From positions 3,038,001 through 3,102,000 of the forward strand of contig OY762280.1 in assembly GCA_963665525.1 (NCBI GenBank): DNA of 64,000 bases, in the 5' to 3' direction. The notes under the pieces were generated by a model, which saw only the letters and a program-made list of their open reading frames with translations, searched no databases and was not told where the DNA came from. Origin of the DNA: UBA12077 sp963665525. GTDB lineage: Bacteria > Bacteroidota > Bacteroidia > Bacteroidales > UBA12077. This document shows, piece by piece, positions 26,123 through 34,460 of this stretch. The translations under genes and the position numbers were made by a program. Position 1 is the first letter of the stretch. Each line of letters starts with the position of its first letter.

Positions 26123-27169
26123 ATGAAGAAATTCTTAATAACTTCTTTTATTGTTTTTATCTATGCCCAGATGATGGCTCAAATTGGAGGAACTCATACT
26201 TATGACTTCCTAAATTTAATTCATTCCGGCAGAGTTTCTTCATTGGGTGGTGATGTTATTGCAATCAACGATAACGATATCAATTTAACTTATCATAATC
26301 CTGCTTTGCTGACAACAGAAATGCATCAGGATTTAGTAATAAATTATGTAAATTACTTTACTGACATTAATTACGGCTATGCTGCATATGCAAGTAATAT
26401 TAAAGATTATGGAATTTTCTCAGGAGGTATAAACTATATAAACTATGGTAAATTTATTGCTGCTGATGAAAAAGGAATAATAACAGGTGAATTTAAAGCT
26501 GCTGAATATGCCATTAATTTAATTTATTCGAGAGCTATTGATAGCATTTTTAGAGTAGGAGTTAATGTAAAACCAGTTATATCGACATTAGAAAAATATA
26601 CTTCATTTGGTGTTGTTGCTGATTTTGGAGTAGTTTATCAAAAACCTCAAGGCTTATTTACGGCTGCATTAGTTGTGAAAAATTTAGGAACTCAGCTAAA
26701 AGGATATACCAACGAGCGAGAATCTATGCCTTTTAATATTCAGCTCGGAATATCGCAAAAATTAAAACATGCTCCTTTGCTTTTCTCTGTTACATTTGAT
26801 CATTTAGAAAAATGGGATTTAACATACGATAAACCCGAAGACGAAGAGCAAATTCTGGATCCTGCTTTTAATGATGAAAACTCTGAATCGACGATTGACA
26901 AACTAGCTGATCAGTTTATGAGGCATGTTATTATTGGTGTTGAGTTTAATCCAATAAAAAACTTTTATGTTAGAGCTGGGTATAATTATCGTCGTAGACA
27001 AGAAATGCTTATAGAATCTAAAACATCAACCATTGGTTTTTCATTTGGGTTTGGTGTTAAAATCAACCGCTTTAACTTAAGCTATGGACGTGCAGCCTAC
27101 CACCTTGCCGGAGCTTCTGATCATTTTTCAATAAGCACTAATTTAGGGAGCTTCAGAAAAAAACTATAA
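26123..27169 (+). CDS. porQ: Type IX secretion system protein PorQ
   Basis: The ATG at 26123 starts a signal peptide (MKKFLITSFIVFIYAQMMAQ), whereas the longer frame from 26036 has no export signal and begins upstream of the promoter. The 348-residue product matches PorQ: GGTHTYDFLNLIHSGRVSSLGGDVIAINDNDINLTYHNPALL at the mature N-terminus is diagnostic, followed by a beta-rich outer-membrane-barrel pattern (related to the PorV/FadL fold). In the T9SS, PorQ and PorV belong to the attachment or shuttle machinery that anchors cargo to the cell surface. Another gene in this window (40140-42836) encodes a T9SS cargo protein. The gene is followed by cmk. Confidence 0.9.
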   Translation: MKKFLITSFIVFIYAQMMAQIGGTHTYDFLNLIHSGRVSSLGGDVIAINDNDINLTYHNPALLTTEMHQDLVINYVNYFTDINYGYAAYASNIKDYGIFSGGINYINYGKFIAADEKGIITGEFKAAEYAINLIYSRAIDSIFRVGVNVKPVISTLEKYTSFGVVADFGVVYQKPQGLFTAALVVKNLGTQLKGYTNERESMPFNIQLGISQKLKHAPLLFSVTFDHLEKWDLTYDKPEDEEQILDPAFNDENSESTIDKLADQFMRHVIIGVEFNPIKNFYVRAGYNYRRRQEMLIESKTSTIGFSFGFGVKINRFNLSYGRAAYHLAGASDHFSISTNLGSFRKKL

Positions 27170-27196
27170 AATTTATTGCGTTGGTTAATAAAAGAA

Positions 27197-27228
27197 TTTG
27201 CCAAAAGATAAATTTGGATTTACCTTTG
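27197..27228 (+). promoter_or_regulatory. cmk: Consensus promoter of cmk
   Basis: TTTG (27197-27200), exactly 20 bases, then TACCTTTG (27221-27228): a perfect Bacteroidota promoter. Transcription would start near 27234, about 15 bases before the ATG at 27249. Confidence 0.75.
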
Positions 27229-27248
27229 ACATCCAAATTTAATTTTTC

Positions 27249-27950
27249 ATGATAGATACCGACAAAAAAATTATAATAGCTATTGACGGATATTCCTCAT
27301 CGGGGAAAAGTACCATAGCTAAAGATATTGCAAAAGTTCTAGACTATAAATACATTGATAGTGGTGCCATGTATCGCGCAGTAACATTATTTGCTATGCA
27401 AAATCAAATTATTGATAATGAGCACACCGTGAACGAAGATAAACTTCAAAGCCTTATCGATCATATTCATATCAATTTTAAATATAATTCTGAAAAGCAA
27501 AGACAGGAAACATTTCTAAATGACAAGAATGTAGAAGACGAAATCAGAGAAATGGATGTTTCTAATAATGTTAGCTTTATTAGCAAAATTGGATTTGTTC
27601 GTCGAAAAATGGTCAGTTTTCAACAAGATATGGGGAAAGAAAAAGGTATTGTGATGGATGGCCGCGATATTGGAACGGTCGTTTTTCCTGATGCCGAATT
27701 AAAAATTTTCATGAATGCAAAAGCTGAAGTTCGTGCAGAAAGAAGGTATCTTGAGTTAAAAGAAAAAGGTCTTGAAGTTAGTTATGAAGAAATTCTTGAT
27801 AATGTAAAAAAACGAGATCATATCGATGAAACAAGAGATGAGAGTCCTTTAAAAAAAGCATCGGATGCTGTTGAATTAGATAATAGTAATATGAATCACA
27901 AAGAACAATTAGACTGGATCGTTGGTTTAGTAAAAGAAAGAATAAATTAA
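27249..27950 (+). CDS. cmk: Cytidylate kinase
   Basis: The 233-residue enzyme phosphorylates CMP and dCMP with ATP in the pyrimidine nucleotide pathway. It has the P-loop IDGYSSSGKSTIAKD (about 11-25), YIDSGAMYRAVT (substrate-binding), the GRDIGTVVFPDAELKIFMNA segment (about 138-157) and AEVRAERRY with the lid arginines, and the late RDHIDETRDESPL. Length and order fit bacterial Cmk. It precedes ispH by 3 bases, so they share a transcript from the consensus promoter upstream. Confidence 0.95.
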   Translation: MIDTDKKIIIAIDGYSSSGKSTIAKDIAKVLDYKYIDSGAMYRAVTLFAMQNQIIDNEHTVNEDKLQSLIDHIHINFKYNSEKQRQETFLNDKNVEDEIREMDVSNNVSFISKIGFVRRKMVSFQQDMGKEKGIVMDGRDIGTVVFPDAELKIFMNAKAEVRAERRYLELKEKGLEVSYEEILDNVKKRDHIDETRDESPLKKASDAVELDNSNMNHKEQLDWIVGLVKERIN

Positions 27951-27953
27951 GTC

Positions 27954-28832
27954 ATGAAAGTTGAGATTGATAGTAATTCTGGTTTTTGTTTTGGAGTGGT
28001 AAATGCCATACAACTTGCTGAGATGGAACTTGGCAGAAACGAGAAACTTTACTGCCTTGGCGATATTGTCCATAATAGTGCCGAAGTAGAACGACTAAAA
28101 GAAAAAGGCTTAGTTACTATTAATCACGAACAATTTAAAACGCTAACAAATTGTAAGGTGCTGTTACGTGCTCATGGCGAACCTCCCGAAACTTATGAAA
28201 CAGCAATCAAAAATAATATTCAACTGATTGATGCTTCATGTCCTGTTGTGTTGAAACTTCAAAACAATATAAAGCTTGGTTTTGATGCCATATTAAAAAA
28301 AGGAGGACAAGTCGTTATTTATGGAAAAGAAGGGCATGCCGAAGTAAATGGTTTGGTAGGACAAACAAATGGGAAAGCAATTGTGATTGGAGGACCAGAA
28401 GATCTTGATAAAATTGATTTTTCTAAACCGGTAAACCTGTTCTCACAAACAACAAAAAGTATTGAAGGATTTTACGAAGTTCAGAATGAAATAAAACAAC
28501 GAATGATCCAAACTCAAAAAAAAGAAGATATTGAGTTTATTACCAATGATACTATTTGCAGACAAGTTTCGCACCGACAACCTCAATTACGTGAGTTTGT
28601 AAAAAAACATGATGTCATTATTTTTGTGAGTGGACAGAAAAGCTCCAATGGAAAAATGCTTTTTCAGGTATGTAAAGAAGAAAATCCTAAAACATATTTT
28701 GTTTCTGAACCTGATGAATTGAAAACTGAGTGGTTTATTCATTCAAAATCAGTTGGTGTTTGCGGAGCAACTTCTTCACCTCGTTGGTTGATGGAAAAAA
28801 TAGCCGAAAACATTGAAAAGCTTTCAAATTAA
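27954..28832 (+). CDS. ispH: 4-hydroxy-3-methylbut-2-enyl diphosphate reductase (IspH)
   Basis: The last enzyme of the non-mevalonate isoprenoid pathway, forming IPP and DMAPP. The three cysteines that hold the iron-sulfur cluster are present: C12 (SGFCFGV), C96 (DASCPVV) and C202 (NDTICRQVSHRQ). Substrate-binding histidines are at H41, H74 (RAHGEPP) and H128 (GKEGHAEV). The length of 292 residues is normal. It lies 3 bases after cmk and 23 bases before priA, so it is probably mid-operon. Confidence 0.96.
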   Translation: MKVEIDSNSGFCFGVVNAIQLAEMELGRNEKLYCLGDIVHNSAEVERLKEKGLVTINHEQFKTLTNCKVLLRAHGEPPETYETAIKNNIQLIDASCPVVLKLQNNIKLGFDAILKKGGQVVIYGKEGHAEVNGLVGQTNGKAIVIGGPEDLDKIDFSKPVNLFSQTTKSIEGFYEVQNEIKQRMIQTQKKEDIEFITNDTICRQVSHRQPQLREFVKKHDVIIFVSGQKSSNGKMLFQVCKEENPKTYFVSEPDELKTEWFIHSKSVGVCGATSSPRWLMEKIAENIEKLSN

Positions 28833-28855
28833 TTTAGATTTGTTTTTGGTAAACA

Positions 28856-31342
28856 ATGAACCTAATGAACAATCAATCTCGTTTTGTAAATGTTATTTTG
28901 CCGTTGCCCCTTAAGCAATTGTTTACCTACAGCATTCCTGATGTTCTGCAAAATGAAATAGAAATTGGGAAACGTGTTATTGTTCAGTTTGGATCCCGAA
29001 AAATTTATACCGCAATTGTTTATTCCGTTCATAATGAAGCACCAAAAGAATACGAAACAAAAGATATTATTTCTGTTTTAGATGAGAATCCAATAGTAAA
29101 TCAATTGCAACTAAATCTTTGGCAATGGATTGCGGATTATTACATGTGCTCTATTGGAGAAGTTTATAAAGCGGCTCTTCCTTCGGGATTAAAACTTGAA
29201 AGTGAAACTAAAGTTATTTATAGTCCTGTTGATATAGATCAAAAGAAATTTAACTCGACAGAAACTTTAGTGCTCGATTTTCTAGCTAATAAAAATATTG
29301 CAAGTATTACTGAAATCTCTAATGCATTAAATCGAAAAGATGCTCTTCCTGTCATTAAATCTTTATTAGAAAAAAAGGCTGTTATTCTGGAAGAAAAGTT
29401 AAGAGAAAACTATAAGCCTAAGACAGAAAGTTATATAAAACTGCATGATCAGATTAAATCGGAATCACAACTAAATGAAATCTTCGATTCATTAAAACGC
29501 GCACCAAAACAAGTTCATGCTTTAATGAGCTACCTAAAACTTTCTGGCAAGTTCATTAACCCAAAAATAAAAGAAATTAGTAAAAAAAATCTTTTAGAAG
29601 ATTCAAAAACAAGTTCAGCTATTGTAAAATCATTAATTGATAAAAATATTCTTGAAGAATATGATAAAACAATTAGCCGCTTAAATGAATCTGACCTTGA
29701 AAAAACGGAATTAAAAGAACTTTCCGAAGCTCAAGACAAGGCATATCATCAAATTCAAGATCAATTCTCTGAAAAAGATGTTGTTTTATTACAAGGTGTA
29801 ACTTCTAGTGGGAAAACTGAGATTTATATTCATCTTATAAAAGAGCAAATAGCAAAAGGCAAGCAAGTTTTATATTTATTACCGGAAATTGCTTTAACTA
29901 CTCAAATTATCAACCGCTTAAAATCTGTTTTCGGTAATAAGGTTGGAATATATCATTCAAAGTTTAGTGATTCTGAACGCGTTGAAGTTTATCAAAACAT
30001 TCTTAATTCTGATTCAAAAACAAAATACGACCTCGTATTAGGTGTTAGATCATCTCTGTTTTTACCATTTTCGAATTTAGGATTAATTATAGTAGATGAA
30101 GAACATGAGAATACATATAAACAATACGATCCTGCGCCAAGATATAATGCACGCGACTGTTCTGTAGTATTAGCTCAAACGCATCAAGCAAAAGTTCTTT
30201 TAGGAACAGCAACTCCATCCATCGAAAGTTATTTTAATGCTAAGGCCGGAAAGTATGGCTTAGTTTATTTAACACAACGCTATCAAAATATTTTATTGCC
30301 GAAAATTGAACTGGTTGATACCTTACGTGCAAGAAAACGAAAAGAAATGAAGTCTCATTTTAGCCCAACATTACTAGATAATATTAAAGAATCTTTGGCT
30401 ATGAATGAGCAGGTAATCTTGTTTCAGAATCGACGTGGTTTTGCGCCCTATCTCGAATGCGATATGTGTGGTTGGATTCCGCATTGTACCAATTGCGATG
30501 TTAGTTTAACTTATCATCGACATAATAATGAATTGGTATGCCATTACTGTGGCTATACCACCCGATCTCCAAAAGTGTGTAAAGCATGTGGCAATACAGC
30601 AATTCAAACAAGAGGGTTTGGAACTGAAAAAATTGAGGATGACATCAAAATCTTCTTCCCCGATGCAAAAGTTGCTCGAATGGATGTAGATTCAACCAGA
30701 TCAAAGAATGCTTATCAAAATATTATTTCCGGATTTGAAAGTGGAGAGATTGATATTTTAATTGGTACTCAAATGGTTTCTAAAGGATTAGATTTTGACA
30801 ATGTGAGCTTAGTTGGTGTTCTTAATGCTGATAACATGCTAAACTATCCTGATTTTAGAGCTTTTGAACGCAGCTATCAGTTAATGGCACAGGTTAGCGG
30901 TCGTGCTGGTAGAAAAAATAAACAAGGGAAAGTAATTATTCAAACCAGCAAACCCGAACATCCAATTCTTCAGTTTGTTTTAGATAATAAATTCGACGAA
31001 ATGTATAAATCGCAGTTGCTCGAACGAAGAAATTTTAAATACCCACCTTTTTACAAGATCATAAATGTTAGCATACGACATAAAAGACAGGATATTACTG
31101 ATAAAGCAGCACATGAACTGGGAGTTAATTTGTGTAAAATATTTGGGAAAAGAGTTTTAGGCCCCGAACCTCCTATCATATCACGAGTTCAAAATTATTA
31201 CATTCAGAATATCGTTATAAAAGTAGAACGAGAACGGTCCTATCAAAAAGCAAAACTTTTGCTTCATGAACAGATTGTTAATTTACAGGTGAAAGATAAC
31301 TATAAGTCGGTGCAATTTACAATTGATGTTGATCCTGTTTAA
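28856..31342 (+). CDS. priA: Primosomal protein N' (replication restart helicase PriA)
   Basis: The 828-residue superfamily 2 helicase reloads the replisome at stalled forks. The N-terminal 3'-DNA-binding domain starts FVNVILPLPLKQLFTYSIP. The helicase part has Walker A GVTSSGKTEIY (about 316-326), DEEH (Walker B, within IIVDEEHENTYKQ), and GTATPSIES. A zinc-binding insert holds eight cysteines in four CxxC pairs (CDMCGWIPHCTNC, CHYC, CKAC). The C-terminal motifs GTQMVSKGLDF and QVSGRAGR are present. Its stop codon shares the TTAA at 31339-31342 with the stop of the convergent kinase gene. The ATG at 28856 is used; an in-frame ATG three codons later is equally possible. Confidence 0.95.
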   Translation: MNLMNNQSRFVNVILPLPLKQLFTYSIPDVLQNEIEIGKRVIVQFGSRKIYTAIVYSVHNEAPKEYETKDIISVLDENPIVNQLQLNLWQWIADYYMCSIGEVYKAALPSGLKLESETKVIYSPVDIDQKKFNSTETLVLDFLANKNIASITEISNALNRKDALPVIKSLLEKKAVILEEKLRENYKPKTESYIKLHDQIKSESQLNEIFDSLKRAPKQVHALMSYLKLSGKFINPKIKEISKKNLLEDSKTSSAIVKSLIDKNILEEYDKTISRLNESDLEKTELKELSEAQDKAYHQIQDQFSEKDVVLLQGVTSSGKTEIYIHLIKEQIAKGKQVLYLLPEIALTTQIINRLKSVFGNKVGIYHSKFSDSERVEVYQNILNSDSKTKYDLVLGVRSSLFLPFSNLGLIIVDEEHENTYKQYDPAPRYNARDCSVVLAQTHQAKVLLGTATPSIESYFNAKAGKYGLVYLTQRYQNILLPKIELVDTLRARKRKEMKSHFSPTLLDNIKESLAMNEQVILFQNRRGFAPYLECDMCGWIPHCTNCDVSLTYHRHNNELVCHYCGYTTRSPKVCKACGNTAIQTRGFGTEKIEDDIKIFFPDAKVARMDVDSTRSKNAYQNIISGFESGEIDILIGTQMVSKGLDFDNVSLVGVLNADNMLNYPDFRAFERSYQLMAQVSGRAGRKNKQGKVIIQTSKPEHPILQFVLDNKFDEMYKSQLLERRNFKYPPFYKIINVSIRHKRQDITDKAAHELGVNLCKIFGKRVLGPEPPIISRVQNYYIQNIVIKVERERSYQKAKLLLHEQIVNLQVKDNYKSVQFTIDVDPV

Positions 31343-33120
31343 TTTACTTCATTTTTAAGATCCGGTAAGGTAAAATAAAATATTGTACCACCGTTAACCT
31401 TCGATTCAAAGAACATTGATCCACCAAGTATATCTATAAAGGATTTTGATATGGTTAAACCTGCTCCAATACCTCCATAATTCCTTGACAATGAATTATC
31501 TTCTTGATCAAAGTAATTAAAAATATGATGGTAATTTTCCTTACTTATACCAATTCCTGTATCTTTAACATAAAATACCACTTTATTTTCTTGGGTTTCA
31601 TACCCAATTTCAACATATCCTTTTTGAGTAAATTTTATTGCATTATTTAATAAATACGACAAAACCTGTTTGAATTTGTTTTCATCTGAATTAATTAGAA
31701 ATTGATCTTTGTATGGTATGTTAACTTTTAATTCTAAGTCTTTTTCTTTTGCAGACATTTGATAGGTTTCTACACTATTTTCAATTGCCTTGTTAATATC
31801 AAACTCGATTATATTTTTGGTTATCTGACCAGTCTGTATTTTTGACAACTCAATTACATTGGTTATAACTGATAAAAGCTGACTGCTAGAATTTTCAATA
31901 ATCTGCTTATAAAAGTTCACTTCGTTTTTAGAGATGTTTTTTTGAGCAATTAAACTTGTAAATCCAACAATCCCATTTAAAGGGGTTCGTATTTCGTGGG
32001 AAATATTATTAAGAAAAGCTGTTTTTAATCGATCTGAAGCTTCTGCCTTACACATAGCATCCAGAATCTCTCTCTCATATGTTCTTCTATCAATAATATT
32101 AAAAACTAAAAATATCAATAAAGATATGCCAACAATTAGAGTAAAAATTGATATCCACAATAATTCTTGAGATCTTTTAATTACTTCTTTTACTGGAATC
32201 TCAACCATTATACTCCAGGGACTTGATAGCTCACTTGCCGATATGGGATAAAAGTATCTAAATACTTTCTGTTTTGTAAATTCCGATATAGTTTCAAATT
32301 CCAGTCTTTCTCCCAAAGTGATGGTATTGTATATTAAATCCTTATTGTTATCAGATATATCATATATGCTTTCATTTATATAAGAGCTATCTGGATGTGA
32401 AATGATTTTTCCTTTATTGGTAATTAAACTCAGGTACCCAGTTTTATAGAGCTTAACCTCATTTAATCTTCTTTGCAAATCGTTAAGTCCAATATCAATG
32501 GCAAATACTCCTAAAAAAGTTGTATCCTCCATAATAGGAACAACTATAGAAGCCTCGTAAAAAACATAGGGAAATCCTGCATATTGATATAAATAAGGCT
32601 CAATAAATAGTTCCGACTTTGACTGCTTGGGGATTGTGTAATATTCTTCATAATAATCATCAACTGCTACCTTTTCAGTTAAAATTTCATTATTATATCG
32701 AAAATATGCAACAGAAAGATTCCCATTTGAATCATACATCTCAGTATCAGTGTACAAATGATCCAAAGCATCATAAATATTGTGTTCCCACATGGTCCAG
32801 ACAGACAGGTAATTAGGATTTTTAACCAATTCATCTTTTACAAGTTGTGCAATTACATTTCTGTCAACTCTGGCATGTCTTAATTTAAGGGCCGTTTCTT
32901 TTAGATTTCGTGCTGAAAGTAAAGCTTCTTTAAAATACTGTTCTGTTTCTACAACTGCATTTCTAGAAACTTCAGAAGCTATAAACTTTGCATCTTCATA
33001 TGCATATGATCTCTGCTTGATCCCAATAAAAAGAAATAAAAAGATAAAAATTAAAATAGTAAATAATGTAGCTAAAAATGTCAGTTTTAAACTTAGATAT
33101 TTCTTTCTTTTTTCGCGCAT
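31339..33120 (-). CDS. Cache-domain sensor histidine kinase
   Basis: The 593-residue membrane kinase has an N-terminal helix (about 13-33), a large periplasmic double-Cache sensor (about 40-310; includes YYTIPKQSKSELFIEPY and GVFAIDIGLNDLQ, typical of dCache_1), a second helix (about 320-342), HisKA with H375 in FLNNISHEIRTPLNGIVGF, and HATPase with NNAIKFTQKG, DTGIGIS and GAGLTISKSFIDILGG. G2 has GAGL in place of GTGL. There is no receiver domain and no regulator gene beside it, so it is an orphan kinase. dCache domains commonly bind small organic ligands; which one is unknown. Confidence 0.9.
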   Translation of the reverse strand: MREKRKKYLSLKLTFLATLFTILIFIFLFLFIGIKQRSYAYEDAKFIASEVSRNAVVETEQYFKEALLSARNLKETALKLRHARVDRNVIAQLVKDELVKNPNYLSVWTMWEHNIYDALDHLYTDTEMYDSNGNLSVAYFRYNNEILTEKVAVDDYYEEYYTIPKQSKSELFIEPYLYQYAGFPYVFYEASIVVPIMEDTTFLGVFAIDIGLNDLQRRLNEVKLYKTGYLSLITNKGKIISHPDSSYINESIYDISDNNKDLIYNTITLGERLEFETISEFTKQKVFRYFYPISASELSSPWSIMVEIPVKEVIKRSQELLWISIFTLIVGISLLIFLVFNIIDRRTYEREILDAMCKAEASDRLKTAFLNNISHEIRTPLNGIVGFTSLIAQKNISKNEVNFYKQIIENSSSQLLSVITNVIELSKIQTGQITKNIIEFDINKAIENSVETYQMSAKEKDLELKVNIPYKDQFLINSDENKFKQVLSYLLNNAIKFTQKGYVEIGYETQENKVVFYVKDTGIGISKENYHHIFNYFDQEDNSLSRNYGGIGAGLTISKSFIDILGGSMFFESKVNGGTIFYFTLPDLKNEVN

Positions 33121-33205
33121 TTAGATATCGTTTAAATCAGTTAAAAATTACAAAAAATAAATCAATGAACATGAAACATTTAGATTTTTATATATAACAA
33201 ATATA

Positions 33206-33213
33206 TATTTTTG
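33206..33213 (+). promoter_or_regulatory. -7 element of the FMN-binding protein gene
   Basis: TATTTTTG is an exact TAnnTTTG match 27 bases before the ATG at 33241. No -33 TTG is seen. Confidence 0.4.
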
Positions 33214-33240
33214 TAAAAATGTTATTATATAAGCAAACAA

Positions 33241-33648
33241 ATGAAAATAAAAAAAGTTATTCCTTATCTACTAGTGTTTCTAGCATCATTTCTTATAACT
33301 CCATACATTATTACAAGCTTTATCAAGAAAGCACATAATAAAGCACAAGAATATTCTCAAAATTTTAGTCCCAATACAGCTAAATTAAAGGATGGAACAT
33401 ACAATGGTTGTTTCCGTTATTTTATTTTCACTTTTTCAAAAGTAGAATTTGAAGTAAAAGATGGGAAAATTAAGAATATTGCTTTCAAAAAAATGTTTCA
33501 TTCTCCAGGTAGTCCTTACAAGAAAGATATTGAAGCTCAAATTAAAAGAACAAAACTATTAGAAGTTAATGCCATTTCAGGGGCTACACGCACAAGTAAT
33601 TTTGCCAAGGCTGCATTAAAGAATGCAATAGTCAAAAACAGCAAATAG
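33241..33648 (+). CDS. Membrane-anchored FMN-binding domain protein
   Basis: The 135-residue protein has one N-terminal membrane segment (about 6-26) followed by a small FMN_bind domain (about 48-132), as in RnfG/NqrC. The flavinylation motif, usually DxxSGAT, reads NAISGAT at 110-116, so the leading aspartate is asparagine while the acceptor threonine T116 is kept. Members are periplasmic and receive FMN covalently from ApbE. It is monocistronic here, without rnf, nqr or apbE genes nearby. Role in extracytosolic electron transfer is inferred from the family. Confidence 0.82.
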   Translation: MKIKKVIPYLLVFLASFLITPYIITSFIKKAHNKAQEYSQNFSPNTAKLKDGTYNGCFRYFIFTFSKVEFEVKDGKIKNIAFKKMFHSPGSPYKKDIEAQIKRTKLLEVNAISGATRTSNFAKAALKNAIVKNSK

Positions 33649-33770
33649 TTAGATTACTATATTCTAAATACCTTGTTCTGATCCTGGATTCTATTTTGTT
33701 ATTGTACAAAATGGCAATCAACGAATCACTAAAAAGTTACAAATACTTTAAATAATAAATCCTATATATT

Positions 33771-33799
33771 AAAGCACAGCCTTAGGCTGTGCTTTTTTT
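33771..33799 (+). terminator. Strong intrinsic terminator
   Basis: AAAGCACAGCC (33771-33781) pairs perfectly with GGCTGTGCTTT (33785-33795) over a TTA loop, followed by T residues to 33799. It lies 122 bases after the FMN-binding protein gene. Confidence 0.92.
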
Positions 33800-33841
33800 A
33801 TGCAATTAATTTCATATTTTTACCTAATAAAACTTGAAATT

Positions 33842-34294
33842 ATGAAAAAACTTCTTCCAATATTTTTATTATTCGTTATTAGCTGCAATCCAAAAATTAA
33901 TATGGAACAAGAAAAAGAGAAGTTATTACAAACAGATATTGATTTTTCAAAGCTATCTATTGAAGTTGGAAATCATAAGGCATTCTTAGAATACGCATCT
34001 CCGGAAGCTGTTTTATTACGAGATAACTCATATCCTATTATTGGCAAACCAGCATTAAAAAAGTTATATTCCGAGTTATCAGATACAAATTACAGACTGA
34101 CCTGGAAACCTAGTTATGGTCGTATAGCAAAATCTGGCGACCTGGGATATACTTATGGAATTTACTTACTTGAAATTACTAAAGGAGAACAAAAAGGACA
34201 AGTAAGTAAAGGTACATACTGTTCTATTTGGGAAAAGAATGCAAAAGGAGAATGGCGATTTGTTCTGGATACTGGAAACTCAGGATTAGAATAA
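33842..34294 (+). CDS. NTF2/SnoaL-like lipoprotein (DUF4440 type)
   Basis: The ATG at 33842 is chosen; an in-frame ATG at 33800 lies at the very end of the preceding terminator and would mask the signal peptide. The 150-residue product has a lipoprotein signal with C15 (LLFVISCNPK). The rest resembles the small NTF2-like fold: an N-terminal helix (DIDFSKLSIEVGNHKAFLEYASPEAVLLRDNSYPIIGKPAL) and C-terminal strands (GYTYGIYLLEI, KGTYCSIWEKNAKGEWRFVLDTGN). Such proteins may bind a small ligand; no catalytic residue can be assigned. It is followed by a hairpin repeat. Confidence 0.75.
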   Translation: MKKLLPIFLLFVISCNPKINMEQEKEKLLQTDIDFSKLSIEVGNHKAFLEYASPEAVLLRDNSYPIIGKPALKKLYSELSDTNYRLTWKPSYGRIAKSGDLGYTYGIYLLEITKGEQKGQVSKGTYCSIWEKNAKGEWRFVLDTGNSGLE

Positions 34295-34411
34295 TCAAAT
34301 ATCAAACTCCAAACCACAAATACCAAAATAGTCCATACAATGAATATTTATCAAAATTTGCAAAACATTTAAATGTATCTTGGTATTTGAAATTTGGTGT
34401 TTGTATATTGA
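34295..34411. repeat. Imperfect inverted-repeat element, about 36-bp arms
   Basis: The left arm at 34295-34330 and the reverse complement of the right arm at 34376-34411 agree at 27 of 36 positions when aligned by eye, around a 45-base centre. Both arms are built from short AAATACCAA-like and CAAACACCAA-like words. This recalls AT-rich dispersed intergenic repeats of Bacteroidota genomes. No TIR-bounded transposase is present. Confidence 0.6.
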
Positions 34412-34440
34412 GAAGACTTATCTTCGAATTATTATCTTTG
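34408..34440 (+). promoter_or_regulatory. Promoter of the heptose kinase gene
   Basis: TTG (34408-34410), 22 bases, then TATCTTTG (34433-34440), which leaves a leader of about 15 bases before the ATG at 34461. The -33 TTG is part of the right arm of the inverted-repeat element. Confidence 0.55.
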
Positions 34441-34460
34441 CATTTTATATCTAAAATTTA

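Noticed and set aside
33800..33841. Upstream ATG for the NTF2-like lipoprotein
   Set aside because: It lies at the end of a strong terminator's T-run, and would bury the lipoprotein signal peptide that starts at 33842.
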